Source of the DNA: CBDBON01 sp965208395
GTDB lineage: Bacteria > Chloroflexota > Dehalococcoidia > Lucifugimonadales > CBDBON01
Assembly: GCA_965208395.1 (NCBI GenBank)
Contig: CBDBON010000002.1
Span: 248,001-312,000, forward strand
Length of the DNA stretch: 64,000 nucleotides
Direction of reading: 5' to 3'
Shown: one piece after another, positions 51,464-60,199 of the stretch
Layout of the letters: every line of letters begins with the position of its first letter
How positions within the stretch are numbered: position 1 is the stretch's first letter
Notes under the pieces: model-generated
Database searches by the model: none
Told to the model about the DNA's origin: nothing
The model's input: only the letters and a program-made list of their open reading frames with translations
Program-made: the position numbers and the translations under genes

Positions 51464-54010
51464 CTACCGCATCCCTTTCATGCGCATCTGGCCGTTTCTC
51501 TTGCCGCCGTTGCCCTTGCCGTTGACGCGCGCCTTGGCCTCCTCTGCGGGGGGCTGTTTCTTTTCGAGGTCATCCACGCAGGCTATCGAGGATACCGCGT
51601 CGCCCGGCTGGGGCTTGAAGATAGTCACACCCTGGGTGATCCTGCCGATGCTCCTGATCTCCGACAGGTTGGTCCGGATAACCTGGGCCTTCTCCGACAC
51701 CACGTATACCTCCCGGCTGTCGTCGACCATCTGCGCCGCGGCGACCTTTCCTGTTCTCCTGGTCACCTTGAACGTTATCAGCCCCTGCCCGCCGCGACGC
51801 TGGCGCGTATACTTGCTCATGGGAGTCAGCTTACCGTAGCCCTGTTTGCTTACGACCAGCAGTCGCGAGTCCGGTCCACCCACGTCCATCGCCACGACCC
51901 TGTCGCCCGGCTTGAACCTGATCCCGCGGACGCCCGCGGCGCCCCGATTGTGGACAGTGACCTCGCTGACCGGGAACCTGATCGACATTCCCCTTTCCGT
52001 CACGATGACGACGTCGTCATCCCCCTTGGCCAGGCGCACCGACACCAGCTCGTCGTCCTTGCTCAGCTTCATCATTATCAGGCCCGATGGGCGAATCGCC
52101 GCGATCGCGCCCAGGCGCACCCGCTCGACGCGGCCCGTACGGGTCACCATCACGAGGTAGGCGTCCTCCTGCTCCAGCTCCTGCTCCGACACGCCCATCA
52201 ACGTCTTGACCGTCTCCTGGTCGGTAAGCTGGATGACGTTCACGACCGGTACGCCCCTCGTGTTGCGGGACGTATCGGGGCGCAGCTCGTAAGCTGTCAG
52301 GGAGAACACCCTGCCGGTGTTGGTGAAGAAGGTCAGCTTGTCGTGGGTGTCCACCACCAGGATGTGGCGGACCGGGTCGTCCTCCTTCGTATTCATGCTC
52401 ACGACGCCTTTGCCGCCTCGATGCTGATTCCTATAGGTGTTGGCCGGAATCCGCTTGATGTAGCCGCCCTCGCTCAGGGTGATCACAACTTGCTCGTGGG
52501 GCTCCAGCTGCTTCCTGTCGAGCTCGTGGGCGTCGTCCGTGATCCGGGTCAGGCGCTTCTGCCCGAACCTCTTCTTGAGCTCGAGCGTCTCGCTCTTCAC
52601 CTCGGCAAGGACCTTCTCCGGGTCGGCCAGCAGCTCCTCGAGTCCCCTAATGGTTGTCTGGAGCTCCTGATACTCGGACTCGATTCGCTCGCGCTCCAGC
52701 GCGGCGATGCGCCGGAGCTGCATGTCCAGTATCGCCTGGGCCTGGGGCTCGTCCAGCCCGAAGCGTCTTATCAGTCCCGTCCGCGCCGTGTCGACGTCCT
52801 GCGACTGCCGGATGAGGGCTATCACGGCGTCGAGGTTGGATATGGCTATGCGCAGGCCGGCCAGGATGTGCGCCCTCGCCCTCGCCCGCTTCAGCTCGAA
52901 CTCGGAGCGCCGGGTGATGATCTCCCGCCTGAACCCTATATAGTGCTGGAGCGCCTGCTTGAGGGTGACCACCTGGGGGGTTCCGTCCACCAGGGCCAGC
53001 ATGTTCACGGAGAAGGAGCTCTGCATGGCCGTGAACTTGTACAGGTTGTTGAGGATGACCAGGGGCTGCGATCCGCCGCGCAGCTCGATTACGATTCTCA
53101 TCCCGTCGCGGTCCGACTCGTCCCGTATCTCGGTGATCCCCTCGACGCGCCTCTCCTTGACCAGACCGGCGATCTTCCCAACCAGCGTGGCCTTGTTGAC
53201 CTGATAGGGCAGCTCTGAGACGACGATCTGCATCCGGTTCGACCGCTTCATCTCCTCGATTTCGGCGCGCGCCCTGACCACGACCTGACCGCGGCCGGTG
53301 GTGTAGGCGTTCCTGATGCCGGACTTGCCCATGATGATGCCGCCCGTGGGGAAGTCCGGCCCCCTCACGCGCCGGATCAACTCTTCGACCGTCGACTCCG
53401 GCTTGTCGATCAGCGCGACGATCGCGTTGCACACCTCCGACGGATTGTGCGGCGGTATGCTCGTCGCCATCCCGACGGCGATTCCCGCGGAGCCGTTGAC
53501 CAGCAGGTTGGGCAGCCGCGCGGGCAGGACGGTGGGCTCCTGCAGCGTGCCGTCGAAGTTGTCGGTGAAGTCGACGGTCTCCTGGTCGAGGCCGGCCAGC
53601 ATCTCCTCGGCGACTCTGCTCAGCCTGGCCTCCGTGTAGCGCATTGCCGCCGGAGGGTCGTCGTCCACGCTCCCGAAGTTGCCCTGGCCGTCCACCAGAG
53701 GCATGCGCAGCGAGAACGGCTGGGCCATACGGACCATCGCGTCGTACACGGCCGAGTCGGAGTGGGGGTGGTACTTGCCAAGCACCTCGCCGACGAGCCG
53801 CGCGCTCTTCTTGTATGCGGAGTTCGGCCTCATGCCCAGCTCCTGCATCGCGTAGAGAATGCGCCGCTGCACGGGCTTGAGGCCGTCCCGAATATCGGGC
53901 AGAGCCCGGGCCACGATTACGCTCATCGCGTAGTCGAGATAGGAGCTCCGCATCTCCCCCTGGATGGGAGTCGGCCTTACGAACCCGTAGTCGGTCTTTG
54001 TGGTTACCAT
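51464..54010 (-). CDS. gyrA: DNA gyrase subunit A
   Basis: An 848-residue GyrA, full length. The catalytic tyrosine is in AAMRYTEARL near 125, and the quinolone-resistance region (GKYHPHSDSAVYDAMVRMAQPF, 78-99) has serine at the usual 83-type position replaced by S-D-S context. QGNFGSVDDDPPAAMRY is standard. Six beta-pinwheel repeats of the C-terminal domain follow with a clear GyrA-box-like RQHRGGKGV near 528, ending in a lysine-rich tail. gyrB is not adjacent. GyrA rather than ParC is favoured by the GyrA box. Confidence 0.92.
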   Translation of the reverse strand: MVTTKTDYGFVRPTPIQGEMRSSYLDYAMSVIVARALPDIRDGLKPVQRRILYAMQELGMRPNSAYKKSARLVGEVLGKYHPHSDSAVYDAMVRMAQPFSLRMPLVDGQGNFGSVDDDPPAAMRYTEARLSRVAEEMLAGLDQETVDFTDNFDGTLQEPTVLPARLPNLLVNGSAGIAVGMATSIPPHNPSEVCNAIVALIDKPESTVEELIRRVRGPDFPTGGIIMGKSGIRNAYTTGRGQVVVRARAEIEEMKRSNRMQIVVSELPYQVNKATLVGKIAGLVKERRVEGITEIRDESDRDGMRIVIELRGGSQPLVILNNLYKFTAMQSSFSVNMLALVDGTPQVVTLKQALQHYIGFRREIITRRSEFELKRARARAHILAGLRIAISNLDAVIALIRQSQDVDTARTGLIRRFGLDEPQAQAILDMQLRRIAALERERIESEYQELQTTIRGLEELLADPEKVLAEVKSETLELKKRFGQKRLTRITDDAHELDRKQLEPHEQVVITLSEGGYIKRIPANTYRNQHRGGKGVVSMNTKEDDPVRHILVVDTHDKLTFFTNTGRVFSLTAYELRPDTSRNTRGVPVVNVIQLTDQETVKTLMGVSEQELEQEDAYLVMVTRTGRVERVRLGAIAAIRPSGLIMMKLSKDDELVSVRLAKGDDDVVIVTERGMSIRFPVSEVTVHNRGAAGVRGIRFKPGDRVVAMDVGGPDSRLLVVSKQGYGKLTPMSKYTRQRRGGQGLITFKVTRRTGKVAAAQMVDDSREVYVVSEKAQVIRTNLSEIRSIGRITQGVTIFKPQPGDAVSSIACVDDLEKKQPPAEEAKARVNGKGNGGKRNGQMRMKGMR

Positions 54011-54105
54011 ATACTGCTCCCGTGTCTGGCTGCCTCGGCTTCCGGCGCACGGCGCCGGACCTGAACAGCGGACGAGAATGGGTCACCGTGGTATACGCTA
54101 ACGGT

Positions 54106-54114
54106 ATTATACCA
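54106..54114 (-). promoter_or_regulatory. extended -10 promoter upstream of gyrA
   Basis: On the minus strand TGGTATAAT is an extended -10 (TGn plus perfect TATAAT), about 96 bp before the gyrA start. The region 17 bp upstream has no good -35, which fits an extended -10 promoter. Confidence 0.55.
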
Positions 54115-54161
54115 CTAGCTACGGGAGTGAGGCAGGCGGATCGCGGTCTATTTTGTGGTAT

Positions 54162-54920
54162 TTACCGCCTGCGCAACGAACTGTCGCGGGCCCTCTCCAC
54201 CAGGGATTGGAACAGACGGTCGAAGTGGGGGGGCAGCTCGCCGCGACGCTCGGGATGGAACTGCACGCCGATGGTCCAGCGGTCGTCCACGCTCTCCAGC
54301 GCCTCGATCACCCCGTCGTCGAGCCCGTAGGCCGACGCCGTCAGCGTCCGGGCCTTGTCGGCCTCCCTGAGGCCTGTCCTGTGCCGGCTGTTTACGCGGA
54401 CGAAGCCTCCCGAGCCGACGACGGCCGCCAGCTTGCTTCCAGGCGAGATGAAGATCCTGTGATGCTGGGACTCCGATTCGGGGTCGCCTCCGCTTCCTGA
54501 GTGGCCTTCGATCCGGCGCGCGGGCCCTCCTCCGGCGGCGAGGTTCAGGGCGTGGAGCCCGCCCCCGACGCACAGCACCGGCAGGCCGGTATCGAGGGCG
54601 ATCTTCACAAGAGCCGTCTGCGCCTCGTCCGCGCTCCGCTCGCCGCAGACGACGATCGCGTCGAAGGCGGTAATTTCCAGTTCGTCCGACGGTTCAATCG
54701 GTTTGGGCAGTCCGCCCGCGCGTTCGACCGATGCCGCGCATGCCGCCGTGCCGGCTCCGGCGGCGGATGCTATGGCGACGGCAGGGAGGTCGTCGGGAGG
54801 CGTCAGCTCGTCCTCTCCGGGCGGGGAAAATGGACTTGGCCAAGTCTGTCGAGTAACATTGTAGCCGATGAGCGGTCGGCGCGGCTCTGGGTGGTTCGGA
54901 GCTTCCGTGGAGGTGGACAC
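54162..54920 (-). CDS. class I glutamine amidotransferase-like protein lacking the nucleophile
   Basis: About 252 residues of the C26 (gamma-glutamyl-GABA hydrolase) type amidotransferase fold: RRPLIGYNV at the start, FDAIVVCGERS in the middle, and QFHPERR with the catalytic His and Glu near the end. At the nucleophile elbow LPVLCVGGGLHALNLAAGG replaces the expected LPvLGICRGmQ, so the cysteine falls two residues early and its normal position is glycine. Hydrolysis is therefore doubtful. The start is uncertain; GTG 54920 is the first candidate before the RRPLIG segment, and it abuts the divergent gene at 54922. Confidence 0.6.
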   Translation of the reverse strand: MSTSTEAPNHPEPRRPLIGYNVTRQTWPSPFSPPGEDELTPPDDLPAVAIASAAGAGTAACAASVERAGGLPKPIEPSDELEITAFDAIVVCGERSADEAQTALVKIALDTGLPVLCVGGGLHALNLAAGGGPARRIEGHSGSGGDPESESQHHRIFISPGSKLAAVVGSGGFVRVNSRHRTGLREADKARTLTASAYGLDDGVIEALESVDDRWTIGVQFHPERRGELPPHFDRLFQSLVERARDSSLRRR

Positions 54921-54921
54921 G

Positions 54922-55122
54922 GTGCGTAGAGTGCAAGGCGGCGGACTTGTGTTCGTGGGGGTCTTCCTGCTGGTTATAGGGGTGATCCTCAGATGGGACC
55001 TGATCGACTGGCTCATTGACGCCGCTGGGATGGTGCTGATCATCCTGGGCGCCATCATCGGCGTCATCGGACTGGTCCAGATGTTCACGGGCGGCGATCG
55101 CAAGGGCTACGAAGACTTCTAA
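54922..55122 (+). CDS. small membrane protein upstream of pspA
   Basis: A 66-residue protein with two close hydrophobic helices (about 8-25 and 33-55, VFVGVFLLVIGVILRW and LIDAAGMVLIILGAIIGVIGLVQMF) and a charged tail GDRKGYEDF. GTG 54922 follows GGAGG at a good distance; an ATG at 54868 would add 18 residues. Small membrane proteins commonly accompany pspA, and it may anchor PspA or sense membrane stress (inference). Confidence 0.6.
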   Translation: MRRVQGGGLVFVGVFLLVIGVILRWDLIDWLIDAAGMVLIILGAIIGVIGLVQMFTGGDRKGYEDF

Positions 55123-55172
55123 GGGCGTAGGCGCTCAGGACGAGTGGAGCACACGCCGAGGGGGTGCGCGCA

Positions 55173-55892
55173 GTGGGAATACTATCCAGGACGTCGACGA
55201 TAGTGAAGTCGAAGATGAACCGTCTGCTCGACCGGGCCGAGGACCCCAGGGAGACGCTCGACTACGCCTACGACAAGCAGATGGAGGCCCTCAGAAAAGT
55301 CAAGCGCGGCGTGGTCGAGATGGTGACGACCAAGAGGCGTCTGGAGCTTCAGGCGGCCAAGGTGCGGGAGAGCATCGGCACGCTGGAGGAACAGGCTGCC
55401 CGGTCGTTGTCCGCGGGGCGTGAGGACCTGGCCCGCCTGGCCCTGCAGCGGAAGCAGACCGCCCTGATCGAGCTCCAGGGACTCGACCAGCAGGTGGCCA
55501 ACCTGGAGCTGGAGCAGGAGAAGCTGACGAAGGCCGAACAGAGGCTGCAGGCGAAGGTCATAGCCTTCCGGAACAAGAAGGAGATCATCAAGGCGCAGTA
55601 CACTGCCGCTCAGGCCCAGGTCCGCATCGGCGCCGCTCTGGGCGGCATCTCGGAGGAGATGGGCGACATCTCGCTTGCCGTCGAGCGCGCCGAAGATAAG
55701 ACGGAGAAGCTCAAGGCCAGGGCGGGCGCGATAGACGAGCTGGCCGCCGCCGGGGTGCTGGAGGACTTCTCGGGCCGGGAGGACGACATCGGGCGCGAGC
55801 TCGCCCAGATCACCTCCGTACAGAACGTCGAGGACGAGCTTGCGGCGTTGAAGGCCGCGAACCGCCCCGCGCTATCGGAGGGTGGGCGATGA
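55173..55892 (+). CDS. pspA: phage shock protein A / IM30 family
   Basis: A 239-residue PspA/Vipp1-type ESCRT-III-like protein that coats and stabilises stressed membranes. It begins (V)GILSRTSTIVKSKMNRLLDRAEDPRETLDYAYDKQ, the family start with its amphipathic helix, and continues as a long coiled coil (about 40-190). GTG 55173 matches the usual PspA N-terminus and has GAGGGGG eight bases upstream; GTG 55164 is an alternative. The partner gene pspAA overlaps its end by 4 bases. Confidence 0.9.
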   Translation: MGILSRTSTIVKSKMNRLLDRAEDPRETLDYAYDKQMEALRKVKRGVVEMVTTKRRLELQAAKVRESIGTLEEQAARSLSAGREDLARLALQRKQTALIELQGLDQQVANLELEQEKLTKAEQRLQAKVIAFRNKKEIIKAQYTAAQAQVRIGAALGGISEEMGDISLAVERAEDKTEKLKARAGAIDELAAAGVLEDFSGREDDIGRELAQITSVQNVEDELAALKAANRPALSEGGR

Positions 55893-56167
55893 TCGTCCGC
55901 ATCCTGACGGAGGGCCAGTTCAACCTTCCCGGCGCCTATGTCGATGAGCTGAACGAGATAGACAACCGGATCGTGGAGGTTGTCGAGGACCAGGACGAGG
56001 CGCAGTTCGAGCTGCTGCTGTCGCGGATGCTCGAGCTCGTCCGCGAGAAGGGGGAGCCCGTCCCCGTCGACGATCTCGTCGAGTCCGACCTGGTGCTGCC
56101 GGAGCCCGACATCACCCTGGAAGAGGCGGCCAGGACGTTCACCGGAGAGGGACTGCTCCCGGGCTGA
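55889..56167 (+). CDS. pspAA: PspA-associated protein PspAA
   Basis: A 92-residue protein with the PspAA pattern MIVRILTEGQFNLPGAYVDELNEIDNRIV and a following helix bundle (QFELLLSRMLELVREKGEPV, DLVLPEPDITLEEA). PspAA partners PspA in actinobacteria and chloroflexi. Its ATG overlaps the pspA stop, so the two are coupled. Two palindromic repeats follow. Confidence 0.87.
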   Translation: MIVRILTEGQFNLPGAYVDELNEIDNRIVEVVEDQDEAQFELLLSRMLELVREKGEPVPVDDLVESDLVLPEPDITLEEAARTFTGEGLLPG

Positions 56168-56170
56168 GCG

Positions 56171-56210
56171 AGCCCCCATCTCAATCTTCCCCCGCGGACG
56201 GGGGAAGAGG
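56171..56210. repeat. REP-like GC palindrome, copy 4
   Basis: CCCCCATCTCAATCTTCCCC then CGCGGACGGGGGAAGAGG. The best-preserved forward copy, between pspAA and the convergent pspAB. Confidence 0.6.
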
Positions 56211-56220
56211 TAAAGAACCG

Positions 56221-56250
56221 TCCTTCCCCCGCGCGGACGGGGAAGGGGTA
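56221..56250. repeat. REP-like GC palindrome, copy 5
   Basis: TCCTTCCCCCGCGCGGACGG followed by GGAAGGGGTA, 11 bp after copy 4, making a tandem pair. It lies at the convergent gene ends and may act as a shared terminator. Confidence 0.55.
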
Positions 56251-56256
56251 AACCGG

Positions 56257-56826
56257 CTAGAAGGGCATCTCCCAGAGGGCGTACCACTGCTCCAGGCTGC
56301 GCTCCACGGGGATGCGCTCTGTCTCCATCACCGTGCCAAGCCGCATCTCCGCCGCGTTGTCGCGTTGCCGGTTGCCGGTGGGCACGAAGGGGTAGAAGGA
56401 CCCCCGCTTGTAGCTGTAGATCCAGTAGGCGTCCCGGCCCTCGTGGCGGAACTTGAACACCGCGGCCAGGAGCCGGTCTCCGAAGCCGTGATCGTAGATC
56501 GTCTCGCCCACCAGGTGGACTGTCGCGACCAGGTCCTCGAAGTCCCTGTCCTCCAGGACGACCCACCGGGTGCCGAAGCTGTCGTCTCGAAGCTCGAACC
56601 GCGTGCCGGTCGACACGCCGCTGACGCGAAGAAGGTCTCGGAGCTCGGAGTCCAGGGAGTCAAAGTACTGGGACTCGACCGGATTTACGACGATGCCGGC
56701 CTGCGAGGTCGTGCGTATGTCGGTCCTGCCGCGCAGCGACGACTCGGCCGTCACCACCGCGAAGAAGTCCTCGCGATTGGGCTTACGGAGCTTGGTGCGT
56801 CCGAAGAGGGCGCTGAAGATGCCCAA
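56257..56826 (-). CDS. pspAB: PspA-associated protein PspAB
   Basis: A 189-residue protein matching PspAB: MGIFSALFGRTK at the start, DSFGTRWVVLEDRDFEDLVATVHLV in the middle, and VFKFRHEGRDAYWIYSYKRGSFYPFVP...RDNAAEMRLGTVMETERIPVERSLEQWYALWEMPF at the end. PspAB and HtpX are usual neighbours in this system. Biochemical role unknown. It follows htpX by 3 bp and converges on pspA-pspAA. Confidence 0.85.
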   Translation of the reverse strand: MGIFSALFGRTKLRKPNREDFFAVVTAESSLRGRTDIRTTSQAGIVVNPVESQYFDSLDSELRDLLRVSGVSTGTRFELRDDSFGTRWVVLEDRDFEDLVATVHLVGETIYDHGFGDRLLAAVFKFRHEGRDAYWIYSYKRGSFYPFVPTGNRQRDNAAEMRLGTVMETERIPVERSLEQWYALWEMPF

Positions 56827-56829
56827 CGG

Positions 56830-57777
56830 CTAGACGCGGAACGAGCGGTATCCGCCCTCCATGCTCTGCTGCATCGCCCTGAGCCGCTCGATGCGCTTCT
56901 CCGTGGGCGGGTGGCTGGAGAAGAGGGAGGCGACGGCGTTGCCCTTCAGCGCGGGCACTATGAAGAAGGCGTTGGCGTGCTCCACCTGCCGCATGTCCTT
57001 CTCGGGGATGCGGTACATGTCGTTGCTGATCTTGGCGAGGGCTGAGGCCAGCTGCATCGGCGCCCCGGTGATGATCGCGCCGCCCCTGTCGGCCGCATAC
57101 TCCCGGTACCGGGAGAGGGCCATGATCAGAATCTGCGCCAGGAAGTAGACGACGATCGTGCCCACGTATACGAGCATCATGACCACCATCAGCTGTCCGC
57201 CTCCGCCTCCACCCCGGTCGCGTCCTCCGAAGCCGCCGAACAGGCTCATCCAGAACAGCATCTGCATCAGGAAGCCAGCCATGATCACGATGACGCTTGC
57301 CCACGTCAGCACCATCACGTCCCTGTTCTTGACGTGAGTCAGCTCGTGCGCGAGGACGGCCTCGATCTCCTTCTCGTTGAGCCGGTTCATCAGGCCACGC
57401 GTGACCGCCACGACAGCGTTCTTCGGGTTTCGGCCCGTCGCGAAGGCGTTTGGAACGTGGGTGTCCATGACTGCGATCTTCTTGGGCTTCGGCAGGTCGC
57501 CCATGGCCGCCAGACGCTCTATCATCGCGTGGAGCTTCGGCTCCTCCTGCGCCGTGACCACCCTCGCCCGGGTCGTCATCAGCACGATCTTGTCCGAGCC
57601 GTAGTACTGGAAGATCGCCATGGCGACTGCGATGACGCCGATCAGGATCGGACTGATCCCGGCCCAGAAGAGGAGGCCCAGGAAGGCGACGTAGAGGAGC
57701 CCCAACAGGAACATCGTGAAGAACATGCGGAAGGTCAGTCCCCGGTCCCTTCCGTAACCTCTCTGCCTCATCACCAT
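56830..57777 (-). CDS. htpX: HtpX-family membrane zinc metalloprotease
   Basis: A 315-residue M48B protease. The zinc motif H144-E-L-T-H148 lies in EAVLAHELTHVKNRDV, with the third ligand in REYAADRGGA near 226. Membrane helices are at about 18-38, 42-58, 157-177 and 199-219, with a Gly-rich loop (GGFGGRDRGGGGGGQ) between the last two. It degrades damaged membrane proteins and, with the psp genes here, forms an envelope-stress module. Confidence 0.92.
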   Translation of the reverse strand: MVMRQRGYGRDRGLTFRMFFTMFLLGLLYVAFLGLLFWAGISPILIGVIAVAMAIFQYYGSDKIVLMTTRARVVTAQEEPKLHAMIERLAAMGDLPKPKKIAVMDTHVPNAFATGRNPKNAVVAVTRGLMNRLNEKEIEAVLAHELTHVKNRDVMVLTWASVIVIMAGFLMQMLFWMSLFGGFGGRDRGGGGGGQLMVVMMLVYVGTIVVYFLAQILIMALSRYREYAADRGGAIITGAPMQLASALAKISNDMYRIPEKDMRQVEHANAFFIVPALKGNAVASLFSSHPPTEKRIERLRAMQQSMEGGYRSFRV

Positions 57778-58014
57778 ATCCTCCTGCGTGAGCCCTCTTC
57801 GCCTGCGTCTATTATACAGCCTTTTCCCCGGCTGCCACGTGCCTCACCAGCTGTTCGGATTCGACAAGCTCACCACGAACGCTGGTTCCCCTCTGAACTG
57901 AACGCTCATGCGCCTCACCACGCATGTCCGCCGTTTAGTCGATCTGCTAACATGACCTGAGCGTGCGTGAGATGACGAGCGCATGGATCTCGACTGGACG
58001 AGATAGATTCCCAA

Positions 58015-59058
58015 ATGTGGAAGACAGCAGGCCAGGACAGGGCCGTGACCCTCCTCAAGCGCGGCCTCGAGATCGGCCGGACATCCCACGCGTACCTGAT
58101 TTCCGGGCCCGCCAGGGTGGGTAAGATGACCCTCGCGCTCGATCTGACGGCGGCGCTCAACTGCACCGACCCCGGCAGACCTTGCGGAGAGTGCGGCCAG
58201 TGCGCGCGCATAGCCCGCGGCCTGCACGCGGACGTGCGTGTCATCGGCGCCGGGAGCCCCGGCGGAGAGCAGGGGCGCCCCCGTCTCTCCATCGGGATAG
58301 ACCAGGTGCGGGAGGTGCGGAGAGAGGCCAACCTCAGACCGTTCGAAGGCCGCTTCCGGGTCCTCATCTTCGACGGCGTCGAGCGGCTCACGGACGAGGC
58401 CGCCAACTCGATCCTGAAGCTGTTGGAGGAGCCGCCCGACAGGGTGGTCCTGATCCTGCTCTCGTCCGATGCGTCCGCCGTACCGTCAACCATCGCGTCC
58501 CGGTGCCAGCTGCTGGAGCTGCGCCCGCTGCCCCTCCAGGCCGTTGCGGAGATGCTGCGGGATGAGCACGGTGCGGACCAGGACACCGCCGATGAGATAG
58601 CCCGGCGCTCCGGCGGCAGACTGGGGTGGGCGTTGGAGGCGGTCGAGCGGCGCGAAATCCTGACGGACCTGAGCGACAGGTTCGAGGCGCTCACCGGTGT
58701 CATCGGGGCGGGGCTCGAGGCCCGCTTCGCATACGCCGAGTCACTGGCCTCCTCGTTCTTCCGGAGCAGGGAGACGGTGCGGGAGGAGCTCCGCATGTGG
58801 CTCGACCTGTGGCGCGACCTGCTCCTCTTGAAGGAGGGCGGGGCCGACTACGTCGTCAACCTGTCGCTCGCCGGTCCACTTTCCCGGATGGCCGAATCGA
58901 TGACGACAGCCGACATAGTGGCGGCCGTCTGGTGCGTCCAGGAGACATGGCTTCACCTCGAACGCAACGTCAATCCGCGGCTCGCGCTGGAGGAGATGAT
59001 GCTCCGTCTTCCCAGGCCCGTCGAGGCTGCGCCCGCCGTCTCCGCGGACAGGGTGTAG
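58015..59058 (+). CDS. holB: DNA polymerase III subunit delta'
   Basis: A 347-residue clamp-loader delta' subunit. The degenerate phosphate loop ISGPARVGKMTLA (29-41) is followed by the zinc module CGECGQC...C near 57-63 and by LIFDGVERLTDEAANSILKLLEEPP near 118-142, then the sensor-1 stretch VLILLSSDASAVPSTIASRC (SRC motif near 163). The C-terminal third (from about 230) is the collar domain. A PSP1-domain gene follows 2 bp later, as yaaT follows holB in Bacillus. Confidence 0.9.
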   Translation: MWKTAGQDRAVTLLKRGLEIGRTSHAYLISGPARVGKMTLALDLTAALNCTDPGRPCGECGQCARIARGLHADVRVIGAGSPGGEQGRPRLSIGIDQVREVRREANLRPFEGRFRVLIFDGVERLTDEAANSILKLLEEPPDRVVLILLSSDASAVPSTIASRCQLLELRPLPLQAVAEMLRDEHGADQDTADEIARRSGGRLGWALEAVERREILTDLSDRFEALTGVIGAGLEARFAYAESLASSFFRSRETVREELRMWLDLWRDLLLLKEGGADYVVNLSLAGPLSRMAESMTTADIVAAVWCVQETWLHLERNVNPRLALEEMMLRLPRPVEAAPAVSADRV

Positions 59059-59060
59059 CC

Positions 59061-59291
59061 GTGCCCGGACTGGTAGGCGTCAGGTTCGGCAGGAGCGGCC
59101 CGGTCTGCTACTTCGACCCGCGAGGCCTCGACCTCTCGGTCGGCGATCGGGTCATGGTCGAGACGGAGGACGGCGGCAGGGCCGCGACCGTCGTGATCGC
59201 GCCCCGGCAGGTGCTCTACTCCGCGCTGCGCGGACCGATGGAGCCGGTCATCCGGCGGCTCCCCGACGAGGAGGAAGCCGGAGCGCCATAG
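59061..59291 (+). CDS. short PSP1-domain (YaaT N-terminal-like) protein
   Basis: A 76-residue protein: (V)PGLVGVRFGRSGPVCYFDPRGLDLSVGDRVMVETEDGGRAATVVIAPRQV, which is the N-terminal strand-rich part of PSP1/YaaT. Full YaaT proteins run to about 270 residues and carry a cysteine-rich core; here the frame ends at 59291 after RRLPDEEEAGAP, so it is a natural short form or a truncation. GTG start two bases after holB. Its place after holB supports the family call. Confidence 0.7.
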   Translation: MPGLVGVRFGRSGPVCYFDPRGLDLSVGDRVMVETEDGGRAATVVIAPRQVLYSALRGPMEPVIRRLPDEEEAGAP

Positions 59292-59307
59292 GCCCCCGGC
59301 TCCGCGT

Positions 59308-60084
59308 CTAGATCATCGAGTAGCCCTGCCCGCCGTCTATGACGATGCATGCGCCGGTGATCAGCCCGGCGCGCTCCGAGGCCAGGAAGGCTACCAGGTC
59401 GCCCACTGGCTCCGGCCAGCCGAACCTGCCCATCGGAAGATTCTGCTCGATGAAGGAGTCGACCACTTCGGCCGGGTTCTCCCTCTGAAACCTCTCCCAG
59501 CCCCCGCCCTCGTGAGCGATGGACCCCGGCGCCAGGCTGTTGACCAGAACGCCGTCCTTGGCCAGAGACAGGGCGGCGTGCTTCGTCGCGCCGATCAGCG
59601 CCGCCTTGGCCGACATGTAGGAGATGTTGCCCCCGTGCTCGCGCCCCCATATCGACGCGATGTTGATGATCCGACCCCACCTCTGCTCCCTCATGCGCGG
59701 GATGACCAGCTTCATCAGCTCGAAGCCGCCGAACAGGTTCGCATCGAAGGTCTCTTTGAAGTCGTCCAGCGAGATGCCGAGGATGTCCTCCCTGGACCTG
59801 CTCCCGCCGACGTTGTTGACCAGGATGTCCACGCCGCCCATCAGATCGACCACCCGGCTGTGAAGCGGCTCAACGGCCTTCTGGTCAGATACGTCCGCCA
59901 CGACGGCCGCCGTCCTCACGCCGAACGCGTCCAACTCACTCCGGGTCGCGTCCAGCGTCTCCCGCGTGCGGCCGCAGATGGCGACGTCCGCGCCCTCTCT
60001 TGCCAGCGCCAGCGCGCAGTGCTTTCCCAGTCCCCTGCTTCCGCCGGTCACCAGCGCTACTTTTCCTTCTATCCCCAAGTCCAT
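59308..60084 (-). CDS. short-chain dehydrogenase/reductase
   Basis: A 258-residue classical SDR with TGGSRGLG at 13-20, NNVGG near 90, catalytic serine in NIASIWG near 143 and Y-M-S-A-K in NISYMSAKAAL near 155-159. The ending GACIVIDGGQGYSMI is standard. NAD(P)-dependent, substrate unknown. It converges on the PSP1 gene and is transcribed away from the PHP gene. Confidence 0.85.
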   Translation of the reverse strand: MDLGIEGKVALVTGGSRGLGKHCALALAREGADVAICGRTRETLDATRSELDAFGVRTAAVVADVSDQKAVEPLHSRVVDLMGGVDILVNNVGGSRSREDILGISLDDFKETFDANLFGGFELMKLVIPRMREQRWGRIINIASIWGREHGGNISYMSAKAALIGATKHAALSLAKDGVLVNSLAPGSIAHEGGGWERFQRENPAEVVDSFIEQNLPMGRFGWPEPVGDLVAFLASERAGLITGACIVIDGGQGYSMI

Positions 60085-60199
60085 TGACTGCCTCCGTCCT
60101 CAGGGTATTGGCGGCGAAAGGGTATCACGCATCCGACGTCGTCACAAAGTGTCTTCGCGCTTGACGCCGACGCGATGCGCCCACTATGATGCAAGGCTG

